Made by a program: the position numbers and the translations under genes. Source: Deltaproteobacteria bacterium (GTDB taxonomy: Bacteria; Desulfobacterota; Syntrophia; Syntrophales; UBA8958). From it: a stretch of 51,249 nt of DNA. The notes beneath the pieces were generated by a model, which was given only the letters and a program-made list of their open reading frames with translations, did not search any database and was not told the origin of the DNA. Location: assembly GCA_029561465.1 (NCBI GenBank), contig JAKQIZ010000086.1:1-51249 (forward strand), written 5' to 3'. Position 1 is the stretch's first letter. Every line of letters starts with the position of its first letter. Below, in pieces: positions 16,894 through 25,371 of this stretch.

Positions 16894-19800
16894 ATGAAGC
16901 ACCGCTCGGATGAAGACCATATCGAAAAAACCAAAAATACCGCCAGGTTTTTCGTCGAGCACCGCCATATCTCCTGGATATTGTTTTTTACCGTTATCCT
17001 CTGGGGCATCTATGGCTATCTGGAGATGCCCAAGCGCAAGGACCCCAACATTCCCGGCCGCGTGGCCGTGGTCCTCTGCCCCTGGCCGGGGGCGGGGGCG
17101 GAAAAGGTCGAACAGCTCCTGACCCGGCGGATCGAAGAAAAGATCGCGGAAAATCCCAAGATCAAACGGATCTACACCGTCGCCCGGACGGGGATGGCGG
17201 TGATCCATCTGGAATTGCTGGACAATTTCAAGGAGGCGGCCAAGGAATTCGACGATATCAAGCTGCGTCTGGACGGTATCCGGGATCTTCCGGAGAACGC
17301 CGGTCCGATATATTTCATCAAGGATTATTCCGATACCGCCGCCCTGATGCTGACCGTGGCCAGCCCCAGGGCCGACGAAGCCGAGCTGGCTATCCGGACG
17401 GACGCGATCCGCAAGGCCATTGCCGCCGCCCGGGCCTCCGCTCCGCCTTCCGGAAGCGGACCGCCGGCGCCCCGGGCGACGCTGTCCGTAGTTTTCCCCT
17501 TCGCCATTGATCCCGAAACACTCCTCCCCTCTTTCCGGATCCTCATCCGGGCCATCGAGAAAGACGGGATCATGAAGAAGGCAAGGATCGTCAAGACGGC
17601 GGGATACCTCGGCCTGGATGGCGAAACGGCGTTGGACGACGCGGCGCTGCTCGCCTATGTAGACAAATATCTTAAGGAACATATGCAGTTGGCGGAGTTT
17701 CACCCCGACATTTGGGAAGTGGGCGTAATCCGGAAGGTCGAAGACGTGGCGGCGGTGCTCCGGAAGGGCGCCGGAGACAAGTACAGCTTCCGCCAGCTCG
17801 ACGACATGACGGATCTCATTGTCCGGACCCTGAAGACGGTCCCTGATGTGGCCAAGGTGGACCGGGTGGGGGTGCAGCAGGAACATATTTATCTGGAATA
17901 CTCTCAGGAGCGACTTGCGGCTTACGGGGTAAATCCGATGAATATCCGGGACATTCTGGGAGCGAGAAACATCACCGGTCAGGGCGGCGTGGTGGAGATC
18001 TCCGGCCGGAACATTGCCATCGATCCCTCCGGAGAGTTCAAGAACGAAGGAGAGATCGGCAACGTCCTCCTCACCGCCGCCAATTCCGGGGCCCCCATGT
18101 ATCTCCGGGATCTGCTGACTATTACCCGGAGCTATGAGAATCCCGTCCGCTTCCTCAACTTCTATACCAGCAAGGAGGCGGACGGCAAATGGCGGCGGAG
18201 CCGGGCCGTCACCCTTGCCGTGCAGATGCGGGAAGGGCATCAGATCGCTGATTTTGGCCGTCATGTGGACGAGGCCCTGGCGGGGATCGCCGGGGGGCTG
18301 CCGGCGGATCTGGTTTTGGCCCGGACCTCCGATCAGCCCCTCCAGGTGAAGGAAAGCATCGACCTCTTCATGAAGAGTCTCTATGAGGCCATCGTCCTGG
18401 TGGTCCTCATGGCCTTCATCGGTTTTTGGGAATGGCGCTCCGCGGTCCTCCTCTCCCTGTCCATTCCCCTCACCATGGCCATGACCTTCGGGATGATGCA
18501 TCTGCTGGGCATCGACATGCAGCAGGTATCCATCGCCTCCCTCATCATCGCCCTGGGACTCCTTGTAGATGACCCGGTGGTGGCGGGGGACGCCATCAAG
18601 CGGGACCTCAACGCCGGCCATTCCCCGGCGGTCTCCGCCTGGCTGGGGCCCACCAAGCTCGCCACGGTCATCATGTATGCGACGATCACCAATATCGTGG
18701 CCTACCTGCCCTTCCTCCTCCTCAAGGGGGATTCGGGAACCTTCATCTACAGCCTTCCCGTGGTTCTCACCTGTTCGCTCGTGGCCTCCCGGATCGTTTC
18801 CATGACCTTCATCCCGTTTCTGGCCTACTATCTCCTCCGTCCGGACAAACAGGCGCCCCCGACTCCGGAAGAACGGCGCACCCGGGGATTTTCGGGATTC
18901 TATTTCCGCGTCGGCGCCGCGGCGATCCGGCACCGCTGGCGGGTCCTCCTGGCCTCCCTGGTCTTTCTCGTCTCCGGTGTCTTCTTCATGGCCAGCCTGA
19001 AGATGCAGTACTTTCCCAATGATCTGTCTTACTTGTCCTATGTGGATATCTGGCTGCCGGAAGACGCCTCCCTCGGCGCAACCTTTGAAGCGGCGGGGCG
19101 TACGGAGGAGATCATCCGCCAGGTGGCGGAGCGGTACGGCAAGGAACATCCCGATGAAGACGGAAAATCACGGGAGATCCTGGCTTCCCTGACTACCTTT
19201 ATAGGTGGAGGAGGCCCCCGGTTCTGGTTTTCCATCAGTCCTGAGATGGAACAGCTCAATTACGCCCAGATCGTCATCCTGGCAAAGGACAAACATGACA
19301 CATCCCCGCTGTTGGGACCGCTGCAGACGGCGCTGGTTGGTGCTGTTCCGGGGGCGCGGATCGACGTGCGGCCCCTGGAAACGGGGGCCGTGGTGGGAAT
19401 ACCTGTCCAGATCAGGATTTCCGGGAACGATATCGCCACCTTGCGCAGGCATGCCGACGAAATCCGGGATGTCTTACTGAAGCTTCCCGAGGCCTCGGGA
19501 GTCCGGGATGACTGGGGTACGGAGAGTCTCAAGGTCAAGTACCGCATCGACTCCGACCGGGCCAATCTGGCCCGGGTATCCAACGCCGATATCGCCTTTT
19601 CCTCCGCTACGGCGGTCAGCGGTTTCCCCGTCGCTGTCCTCCGGGAAGGACACCGTCAGATCCCCGTCGTTATGAGACTCCGCATGGATGAAAGGGGACA
19701 GCTTGGTGACCTGGCCAATCTCTATGTCTCCTCATCCCAGGAAAAGTTCAAGGTGCCCCTGCGGCAGGTGGCGGCCATCGGGTATGGCATGGAGTCGGAA

Positions 19801-20481
19801 AAGATCAGAAGGCGGGATCAGTTCCGGACGATAACCGTTTCCTGCTTCCCCGCGGAAGGTTATCTCGCTTCGGAGGTGATGGATAAGGCGCGGCCGGATA
19901 TCGCCCGGATCGCCAAAGGGCTGCCGTCGGGATACAAACTGGAGATCGGCGGCGAAGAGGAGGAGCAGGAAAAGGGCTTCAAGGAGTTGACCATCGTGCT
20001 GGCCACCTGCGTCTTCTCCATCTTCCTGGCCCTGGTCTTCCAGTTCAAGAACGCCGTCAAGCCGCTGCTCGTCTTTGCCGCCATTCCCTTCGGAATGGTT
20101 GGGGCCTATGCCGGCCTCTATTTCATGGGCCTGCCCTTCGGTTTCATGGCCTTTCTGGGGATCATCAGCCTCGTGGGCGTAATCGTCAGCCACATTATCG
20201 TCCTGTTCGATTTTATCGAGGAGATGCGGGAGAAGGGGGAGCCCCTTGAGGAGGCCCTGCTGGATGCCGGGATCGTGCGGCTGCGGCCCGTAATGGTCAC
20301 CGTCGGCGCCACGGTCTTCGGTCTGGTGCCCCTGGCCCTTCACGGCGGCCCGCTGTGGGAGCCCCTCTGCTATGCCCAGATCGGGGGATTGAGCCTGGCG
20401 ACCTTTATCACCCTCATCCTCGTGCCGGTCATCTACGCCATTTCCGTCCTCGACCTGAAGATCGTCAAGTGGGAGGCATGA
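16894..20481 (+). CDS. RND-family efflux pump, inner-membrane subunit, extra-long
   Basis: 1195-residue proton-driven exporter of the AcrB superfamily. Helix 1 lies at ~24-42 (WILFFTVILWGIYGYLEMP). The proton-relay aspartate pair in helix 4 is present in LGLLVDDPVVAGDAI. Helices 2-6 and 8-12 and the two large periplasmic loops are recognisable. The helix-10 lysine usual in AcrB is replaced (GVIVSHIIVLFDF). The protein is ~150 residues longer than AcrB. Most of the excess lies at about residues 165-295, between the LMLTVASP strand and LDDMTDLIVRTL, within the first porter domain. I chose ATG 16894 over GTG 16879. Substrate unknown; hydrophobic compounds or metals are both possible. Confidence 0.92.
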   Translation: MKHRSDEDHIEKTKNTARFFVEHRHISWILFFTVILWGIYGYLEMPKRKDPNIPGRVAVVLCPWPGAGAEKVEQLLTRRIEEKIAENPKIKRIYTVARTGMAVIHLELLDNFKEAAKEFDDIKLRLDGIRDLPENAGPIYFIKDYSDTAALMLTVASPRADEAELAIRTDAIRKAIAAARASAPPSGSGPPAPRATLSVVFPFAIDPETLLPSFRILIRAIEKDGIMKKARIVKTAGYLGLDGETALDDAALLAYVDKYLKEHMQLAEFHPDIWEVGVIRKVEDVAAVLRKGAGDKYSFRQLDDMTDLIVRTLKTVPDVAKVDRVGVQQEHIYLEYSQERLAAYGVNPMNIRDILGARNITGQGGVVEISGRNIAIDPSGEFKNEGEIGNVLLTAANSGAPMYLRDLLTITRSYENPVRFLNFYTSKEADGKWRRSRAVTLAVQMREGHQIADFGRHVDEALAGIAGGLPADLVLARTSDQPLQVKESIDLFMKSLYEAIVLVVLMAFIGFWEWRSAVLLSLSIPLTMAMTFGMMHLLGIDMQQVSIASLIIALGLLVDDPVVAGDAIKRDLNAGHSPAVSAWLGPTKLATVIMYATITNIVAYLPFLLLKGDSGTFIYSLPVVLTCSLVASRIVSMTFIPFLAYYLLRPDKQAPPTPEERRTRGFSGFYFRVGAAAIRHRWRVLLASLVFLVSGVFFMASLKMQYFPNDLSYLSYVDIWLPEDASLGATFEAAGRTEEIIRQVAERYGKEHPDEDGKSREILASLTTFIGGGGPRFWFSISPEMEQLNYAQIVILAKDKHDTSPLLGPLQTALVGAVPGARIDVRPLETGAVVGIPVQIRISGNDIATLRRHADEIRDVLLKLPEASGVRDDWGTESLKVKYRIDSDRANLARVSNADIAFSSATAVSGFPVAVLREGHRQIPVVMRLRMDERGQLGDLANLYVSSSQEKFKVPLRQVAAIGYGMESEKIRRRDQFRTITVSCFPAEGYLASEVMDKARPDIARIAKGLPSGYKLEIGGEEEEQEKGFKELTIVLATCVFSIFLALVFQFKNAVKPLLVFAAIPFGMVGAYAGLYFMGLPFGFMAFLGIISLVGVIVSHIIVLFDFIEEMREKGEPLEEALLDAGIVRLRPVMVTVGATVFGLVPLALHGGPLWEPLCYAQIGGLSLATFITLILVPVIYAISVLDLKIVKWEA

Positions 20482-20571
20482 TCCCCCGTTTTTCTTTTGG
20501 CGCGTCTCGGGACATTGGCTATTGTCGTCAGGGTAAAGACATTAATAAGTATCAACGAGAAGTGAAGGTTC

Positions 20572-20589
20572 CGGCGCCTTGAGGCGCCG
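20572..20589. terminator. GC hairpin between convergent genes
   Basis: CGGCGCC-TTGA-GGCGCCG, a perfect 7-bp stem with a four-base loop, lies between the convergent ends of the RND pump gene and dapL. There is no T-run on either strand, so intrinsic termination is doubtful; it may instead stabilise 3' ends. Confidence 0.35.
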
Positions 20590-20651
20590 TCAACCCTTTG
20601 CCAATGCGCTCCATGACGACAGTCCGCCGCCGGCGCCCGGCCTCAGGGGTG

Positions 20652-21821
20652 TCAGGGTGCGAACTCTTTCTCGATGCGAGCCATGGCTTCGGCAAGGCGG
20701 TCGTCAGGGAGCGTGAGGGATATCCGGATGTAGCCTTCGCCGTATTTGCCGTAGGCGGTGCCGGCGGCCACGACGATGGCCGTCCGGTCGAAGAGGCGGT
20801 TGGTGAATTCCAGCGAGGTCATCCCCTTCGGGACCGGCACCCACAGGTAGAAGGTGCCCCGGGGCGGCGCAAAGTCGATGCCGATCTTCTTCAGGGTGGC
20901 CAGGACCAGCTCCCGGCGCCGACCGTAGAGCGCCGTCATGCCCTCGATGAAGGCCTCCTCGTTTTTCAGGGCCTGAATCCCGGCGAACTGGATGGGGTTG
21001 AAGATGCCCGAATCGGTATTTTCCTTCACCTTGCTGATGGCGGCGATGAGGTCCGGATTGCCGCAGGCCATGCCCAGGCGCCAGCCGCACATGTTGAAAG
21101 GCTTGGAGAGGGAGTTCAACTCCACCCCCACGTCCTTCGCCCCCGGGGCCATGAGAAAGCTGATCCGCTCCTGGCCGGCAAAAAGGATCTCGCTGTAGGG
21201 GTTGTCATAGCAGATGGCGATATCGTAATCTTTGGCAAACACCACGAGATCGTTCAGAAATTTCTTTGTGGCGCAGGCCCCGGTAGGATTGTTGGGGTAG
21301 TTGAGAAACATCCCCCGGGCCTTTTTGGCGATATCCGTGGGAATGTCGGCAAAGTCGGGGAGATAGTCATTTTTGGCCAGAATCGGGACGTTCCAGGGCT
21401 CGCCGCCGCCCATGAGGATGCTTGCCCGGTAGGCGGGGTAGCCGGGATCGGTCATGAGGACCACGTCGCCGGGATTTATCCGGGCCAGGATGAAATGATG
21501 ACACCCCTCCTTGGAACCGATGAGCCCCAGGATCTCCGTGGCGGGATCGAGGGCGACGCCGTAACGGCGATCGTACCACCGGGCCGCCTCCTGGCGGAAG
21601 GCCAGCATCCCCTTTTCCTCGTCCGTGGGGTAGCGGTGATTCTCCGGGTCGTAGGCCGTCCGGCAGAGCTCATCGATGACGGACTTCGGGGTGGCCTCCA
21701 CGGGGTCGCCGATGGCCAGGCTGATGACGTCCACGCCGGCGGCCCGGGCGGCGCCGATCTTCTTTCGCAGCTCCATGAACAGGTAAGGGGGGATCTTGGT
21801 CAAACGTTCGGCAATCTCCAC
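20652..21821 (-). CDS. dapL: LL-diaminopimelate aminotransferase
   Basis: PLP-dependent class I/II aminotransferase of 389 residues. In the DapL pathway it converts tetrahydrodipicolinate directly to LL-diaminopimelate with glutamate. Seen: DVISLAIGDPVEATP near residue 33, YPNNPTGA (~170), the acidic cofactor contact in ICYDNPYSEI, and the PLP lysine in NSLSKPFNMCGWRLG (~235). The nearby dapF, which epimerises the product, supports DapL over a general aspartate/alanine aminotransferase, though the family is broad. The start is a GTG preceded by GAGGAGG, and a promoter lies about 45 bases upstream. Confidence 0.85.
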   Translation of the reverse strand: MEIAERLTKIPPYLFMELRKKIGAARAAGVDVISLAIGDPVEATPKSVIDELCRTAYDPENHRYPTDEEKGMLAFRQEAARWYDRRYGVALDPATEILGLIGSKEGCHHFILARINPGDVVLMTDPGYPAYRASILMGGGEPWNVPILAKNDYLPDFADIPTDIAKKARGMFLNYPNNPTGACATKKFLNDLVVFAKDYDIAICYDNPYSEILFAGQERISFLMAPGAKDVGVELNSLSKPFNMCGWRLGMACGNPDLIAAISKVKENTDSGIFNPIQFAGIQALKNEEAFIEGMTALYGRRRELVLATLKKIGIDFAPPRGTFYLWVPVPKGMTSLEFTNRLFDRTAIVVAAGTAYGKYGEGYIRISLTLPDDRLAEAMARIEKEFAP

Positions 21822-21866
21822 GGTGTTTATCCTCCTCGGTCACAATCGGATTTTTCTGGGGGTGTC

Positions 21867-21894
21867 TATATAGGAAAAGGGCGGGAATCGTCAA
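21867..21894 (-). promoter_or_regulatory. Predicted sigma-70 promoter of dapL
   Basis: Minus strand: TTGACG (-35, 21894-21889), a 16-base spacer, TATATA (-10, 21872-21867). The distance to the dapL GTG is 45 bases. This gives dapL its own promoter although dapF lies upstream in the same direction. Confidence 0.55.
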
Positions 21895-22210
21895 TAGAAA
21901 CCTCCCCTGAGAACCTCAAATACTGGCCGATCACTCAATCCCGTCCTTGCGGTCCCACCGCCGGACCGTCAGGCAAGTGTCGCGACAACCTTGCCGAGCA
22001 CCCTTTCGGAGCGGTAACATATTGTAACTATTAGTAAATATTTATTTGCATGAGTCTTTTCATTGTTGAAACGACACTCGATCGAATTGCCGCGGAAGCC
22101 GGCATGGTGACGGCGGGCCCGGGCGCGGTCTTTCCGCCCCGGGTTTGGCGTCGTCGGATGTCCCCGGGGCGGCCCCGGTGAGTTCGGCGGATTTCCTTGT
22201 TCCGGTGAAA
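21895..22210. other. Spacer between dapF and dapL without a gene
   Basis: About 315 bases with no convincing coding frame. It contains a short AT-rich tract (22015-22060) and a GC hairpin CCGGGGC-G-GCCCCGG near 22160 without a T-run. Nothing else is recognised. Confidence 0.6.
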
Positions 22211-23047
22211 TCAACCTCGGGCATACGCCTCCGGCCAGAGGCGACCGGAACAGATTACCGCCGTTTTCCCCTCCAGATAGACATTCCTGAATCCGGCGCC
22301 GGTCTTTTCGAAGTGGATCCGAAGGATCTCGCCGCTTTTTACCCGGACATCCACGGGAGACGACGCCAGTCCCTTGGCGGCGGCGATGATCGCGGCCGCC
22401 ACGGAGCCGGTGCCGCAGGCCAGGGTTTCATCCTCCACGCCCCGCTCGTAAGTGCGGACGGCGATCGTTCCCGAAGCGAGTATCTTTACGAAATTGGCGT
22501 TCGTCCCCCGGGGCCGGTAGAGCTCATGATACCGGATTTCCCGGCCGAGGGAAAAGACGTCACAGGCATCCAGGTCGTCCACATAATGGACCACATGGGG
22601 AACCCCGGTGTTGATGCTGCTGACCTTGAAATCCCGGCCGCCGATCGCGATCGTCTCGTCTATGCGCAGATCGCCGGGGTCCGTCAACCTAAGCTTGACG
22701 ATGTTATCCCGAACCTCGGCATCGATGATCCCTGCCCCCGTTTCGAAGGACATCCGTTCCGGGGCGATCCTCAGGAGGAAGGCGAAGCGGGCTGCACAGC
22801 GACCCCCGTTGCCGCACATCTCCACCTCCGAGCCGTCGGCGTTGAAGAAACGCCAGGAGAAATCGGCCCGAGTGGATTCCTGGATAATGATGAGGCCGTC
22901 GGCGCCCAGAGAAATCCTGGGAGTACAGACCGCCTGGACGAACTCAACCACGGATCCGGCGCCTAGCTTTTCCTCCACCTGGCGCCGGCGATTGTCGATG
23001 AGGATGAAATCATTGCCACTGCCGCTCATCTTGTAGAACTCGATCAT
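22211..23047 (-). CDS. dapF: Diaminopimelate epimerase
   Basis: Interconverts LL- and meso-diaminopimelate for lysine and peptidoglycan synthesis. The 278-residue protein has the two-cysteine acid/base machinery of the family: MCGNGGRC (~70-77) and ACGTGS (~215-220). It also has the N-terminal KMSGSGNDF and the RGTNANFV segment. I chose ATG 23047 (MIEFYKMSGSG); ATGs at 23053 and 23068 would extend it by a few residues. It pairs functionally with dapL downstream. Confidence 0.96.
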   Translation of the reverse strand: MIEFYKMSGSGNDFILIDNRRRQVEEKLGAGSVVEFVQAVCTPRISLGADGLIIIQESTRADFSWRFFNADGSEVEMCGNGGRCAARFAFLLRIAPERMSFETGAGIIDAEVRDNIVKLRLTDPGDLRIDETIAIGGRDFKVSSINTGVPHVVHYVDDLDACDVFSLGREIRYHELYRPRGTNANFVKILASGTIAVRTYERGVEDETLACGTGSVAAAIIAAAKGLASSPVDVRVKSGEILRIHFEKTGAGFRNVYLEGKTAVICSGRLWPEAYARG

Positions 23048-23079
23048 GGTCATGTGCCCTTTCCACAATTTATATTCCT

Positions 23080-23289
23080 TTACATGAAAATGTCCACAAA
23101 TAGCTTGATATTTTCATCTTTCATTGTGCCCGGAACGGGCATGATGGTTAGTTTGCCTTCCTGGCCGTCCTCGTACGACTCCGCCGCTTCTCTTAAACGA
23201 TCTTTCGGAAAATATGAAGAGAAAAAACGTTGTGCCTCTTTCTGCTCGTGGTCGGAAACGAGAGGAGCATCATCGGCAATTTCAATCAT
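23080..23289 (-). CDS. Possible small acidic protein, unrecognised
   Basis: A 69-residue frame beginning MIEIADDAPLVSDHEQ and ending FVDIFM, 32 bases before dapF on the same strand. Its composition (acidic, with ordinary hydrophobic spacing) looks protein-like, whereas the opposite-strand frame is Ser-rich and shadow-like. There is no clear ribosome site before the ATG and no family I recognise. It may be a small gene cotranscribed with dapF or chance. Confidence 0.35.
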   Translation of the reverse strand: MIEIADDAPLVSDHEQKEAQRFFSSYFPKDRLREAAESYEDGQEGKLTIMPVPGTMKDENIKLFVDIFM

Positions 23290-23351
23290 GTAGTTAACAT
23301 GGCTTAATGTTATTATTTGTTGGAATCAATCACTTTTCGTTGCTTTTTGTC

Positions 23352-23381
23352 TTGACATTCCCCCGAAAAAATCCGTATAAG
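23352..23381 (+). promoter_or_regulatory. Predicted sigma-70 promoter of the tungstate-type locus
   Basis: TTGACA (23352-23357), an 18-base spacer, TATAAG (23376-23381). Transcription would begin near 23388, leaving about 100 bases of leader before the regulator gene at 23486. Confidence 0.6.
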
Positions 23382-23382
23382 G

Positions 23383-23438
23383 CTATCGACTGCCGAGGTG
23401 CGGCGGGTATTCTCTTCGGCCCCGATCCGCGTCGATAG
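23383..23438 (+). promoter_or_regulatory. Inverted repeat around and after the transcription start
   Basis: CTATCGAC (23383-23390) is exactly complementary to GTCGATAG (23431-23438). Between them GCCGA and TCGGC can form an inner 5-bp stem. The outer left arm straddles the predicted +1, so a DNA site for the adjacent HTH regulator is at least as likely as a leader RNA structure. I could not match it to the molybdenum-cofactor riboswitch consensus. Confidence 0.4.
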
Positions 23439-23485
23439 GCAACTACAGAAATGGCGCCGGTCCTTGATAGAGAAAGGTCGTCCCG

Positions 23486-24403
23486 ATGTCGGCCGAGCTG
23501 ATGACCACCAAAGAAGTTGCCAAGTATCTGAATATCAATGACAAACAGGTTTATGCCCTCATCCGGGAGGGAGGCATCCCCGCCAGCCGGGCGACGGGGA
23601 AGTGGCTTTTTCCCAAGCAACTGATCGACGCGTGGATCGAAAGCTCGGCCCGGGAGGGATTGTCCCGGGCCCGCCGGCAGAGTGAAAAGGCGGCCGGCGC
23701 CCTCCTGGCGGCGGGGAGCAACGATCCCCTCTTAGACATCCTCCAGACGGCGATCCGCCGAATCCATCCCGAACTGTACATCTTTTCCGCCAATACGGGC
23801 AGCTCGGAGGGGCTGGCGGCGCTGAACAACGGCTACACGGACATCGCCTGGTCCCACCTCTGGGATCCGGAGACCGGCCGGTATAACACGCCCTTTATCC
23901 CGTCCCGACTGCCCCGGATCGATGCCGTCGTCGTCAACCTCTTCCACCGTGATCTGGGACTGATCGTCGCCCCGGGCAACCCCCTGGGCGTCAGGACGAT
24001 CGGGGACCTGGGAAAGCCGGGGCTGCACTTCATCAACCGTCAGGACGGCTCCGGGACCCGCCTCCTCATCGACTACCATTTACAGCGGGCCGGGGTAGAT
24101 CCGCTCCGGATCGCCGGCTATGAGCGCGAGGTGAGCACCCATCTGGAAGTGGGTCTGGCCGTCCTCTCCCGTCAGGCCGATGCGGGGGTGGCCACGGGTT
24201 CCGTATCCCGCCTCCTCGGACTGGAATTTATCACCCTGGTCCGGGAAAGCTTCGATATGATCCTCGCGAAGGAGACCTATTTCAAGAAGGGGGTTCAGGA
24301 CTTTATCGAGACCTTGAGATCCGACGGCTTCCGCCGGGGGGTAGAGAATCTTGGTCATTACGATTTCCACGCGTCGGGGAAGGTCCTGTTTGCCGTGAAT
24401 TGA
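23486..24403 (+). CDS. HTH transcriptional regulator fused to a binding-protein-like domain
   Basis: 305 residues. Residues ~6-52 are an excisionase/MerR-type winged helix (MTTKEVAKYLNINDKQVYALIREGGIP). Residues ~85-300 form a periplasmic-binding-protein-like ligand domain (PF12727 type), with an oxyanion-loop-like stretch NRQDGSGTRLL that parallels the RGDxSGTH motif of TupA. A MarR/LysR relationship is excluded by the fold order. Such one-component regulators usually sit by molybdate or tungstate transporters, and this one heads the tup locus, 39 bases before the first binding-protein gene. It is therefore predicted to sense cytoplasmic oxyanion and control the locus. Start at 23486 or the in-frame ATG at 23501. 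Confidence 0.88.
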   Translation: MSAELMTTKEVAKYLNINDKQVYALIREGGIPASRATGKWLFPKQLIDAWIESSAREGLSRARRQSEKAAGALLAAGSNDPLLDILQTAIRRIHPELYIFSANTGSSEGLAALNNGYTDIAWSHLWDPETGRYNTPFIPSRLPRIDAVVVNLFHRDLGLIVAPGNPLGVRTIGDLGKPGLHFINRQDGSGTRLLIDYHLQRAGVDPLRIAGYEREVSTHLEVGLAVLSRQADAGVATGSVSRLLGLEFITLVRESFDMILAKETYFKKGVQDFIETLRSDGFRRGVENLGHYDFHASGKVLFAVN

Positions 24404-24442
24404 CCGAGAGGATCGAAAGGGAATTTATTGTTGGAGGGTGAC

Positions 24443-25297
24443 ATGAAAAAAATATCTCTGCTGCTGCTTGCCATCCTCCTGGTCACGCCGCCGGGGACAG
24501 CCGTTGCCAAGGACAAGAAGTTTATCCTCATGGCTTCCACCATCGGTCCCATTGATGCCGGGATTGTCGGCGCGCTGGAGGATAGTTTTGAGAAAGAGAA
24601 AGGAATCCGGGTCCGTCATGTCGGCGCCGGAACGGGAGCGACGTTGAAAATCGCCCAGAAGTGCAATGTCGACCTGGTAATGGTCCACGCCAGGTCTTTG
24701 GAGGAAAAATTTGTTGCCGATGGTTATGGCACCGAGCGGATTCCCCTGATGTACAACGACTTTGTCATGGTGGGACCGGCAGCGGATCCCGCGGGGATCA
24801 AAGGCCTGAAGAGCGCCGCGGAGGCCATGCGGAAAATCGCCGCCGCCGGGGCGCCGTTCGTTACCCGGGGCGATAAATCCGGAACCCATGTAGCCGAAAT
24901 GGAGCTTTGGAAAGCCGCCGGGATCAATCCCGCCGGAACCTGGTATGTAGTTTTTGAAAAAGGCTCGGAAGGAAACGTGGCAACCCTGCGTTTCACCGAT
25001 CAAAAAAGGGCTTACACCGTTATCGACCGGGCTACCTTTCTGGCCCTGCAAAAAGAAGTGAAACTGGCCGTCCTCGTGGAAGGGGATGAGGCCCTGCTGA
25101 ACCGCATCACCTTAATTCCGGTGAATCCCGGGAAATGTCCCCAGGCCAACCTCAAAGAAACGATGATCTTCGTCGATTGGCTCACGGATCCGAACAAGGG
25201 ACAGCGGTTCATTGAGACCTTCGGGGTGGAAAAATACGGGAAACCCATGTTCTTCCCCGATTCGATTCCCTGGCGGCAGCGTGGCGGCGGCAAATAG
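24443..25297 (+). CDS. Divergent TupA-like periplasmic oxyanion-binding protein
   Basis: 284 residues with a signal peptide (residues 1-22, ending AVA). The overall plan matches TupA: RHVGAGTGATLKIAQKCNVDLVMVHA, NDFVMVGP, TRGDKSGTHVAEMELWKAAGI and a C-terminal TFGVEKYGKPMFFPD. The first ligand loop differs: where the canonical protein downstream has TTTSTQDTG, this one has ASTIGPIDAG (residues 31-40), losing several hydroxyl donors. The arginine of RGDxSGTH is kept. It may bind another anion or have lower affinity. ATG 24443 follows GGAGGGTG. It lies between the regulator and the porin. Confidence 0.85.
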   Translation: MKKISLLLLAILLVTPPGTAVAKDKKFILMASTIGPIDAGIVGALEDSFEKEKGIRVRHVGAGTGATLKIAQKCNVDLVMVHARSLEEKFVADGYGTERIPLMYNDFVMVGPAADPAGIKGLKSAAEAMRKIAAAGAPFVTRGDKSGTHVAEMELWKAAGINPAGTWYVVFEKGSEGNVATLRFTDQKRAYTVIDRATFLALQKEVKLAVLVEGDEALLNRITLIPVNPGKCPQANLKETMIFVDWLTDPNKGQRFIETFGVEKYGKPMFFPDSIPWRQRGGGK

Positions 25298-25371
25298 CGG
25301 TCGCCAGGACAGATACTTGGCACAACAACCCGCTGTAGGTAATAATGGGTAATAAGATTAGGAGGTTAAAA

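Noticed and set aside
16690-19149. 819-codon minus-strand open frame opposite the RND pump gene
   Set aside because: Composition is typical of the antisense of a GC-rich gene, with no domain and no ribosome site; the plus-strand pump is certain.
23383-23485. Molybdenum-cofactor riboswitch before the tup regulator
   Set aside because: A structured leader is possible, but I could not match the known Moco RNA conserved segments, and the outer arm straddles the predicted transcription start.
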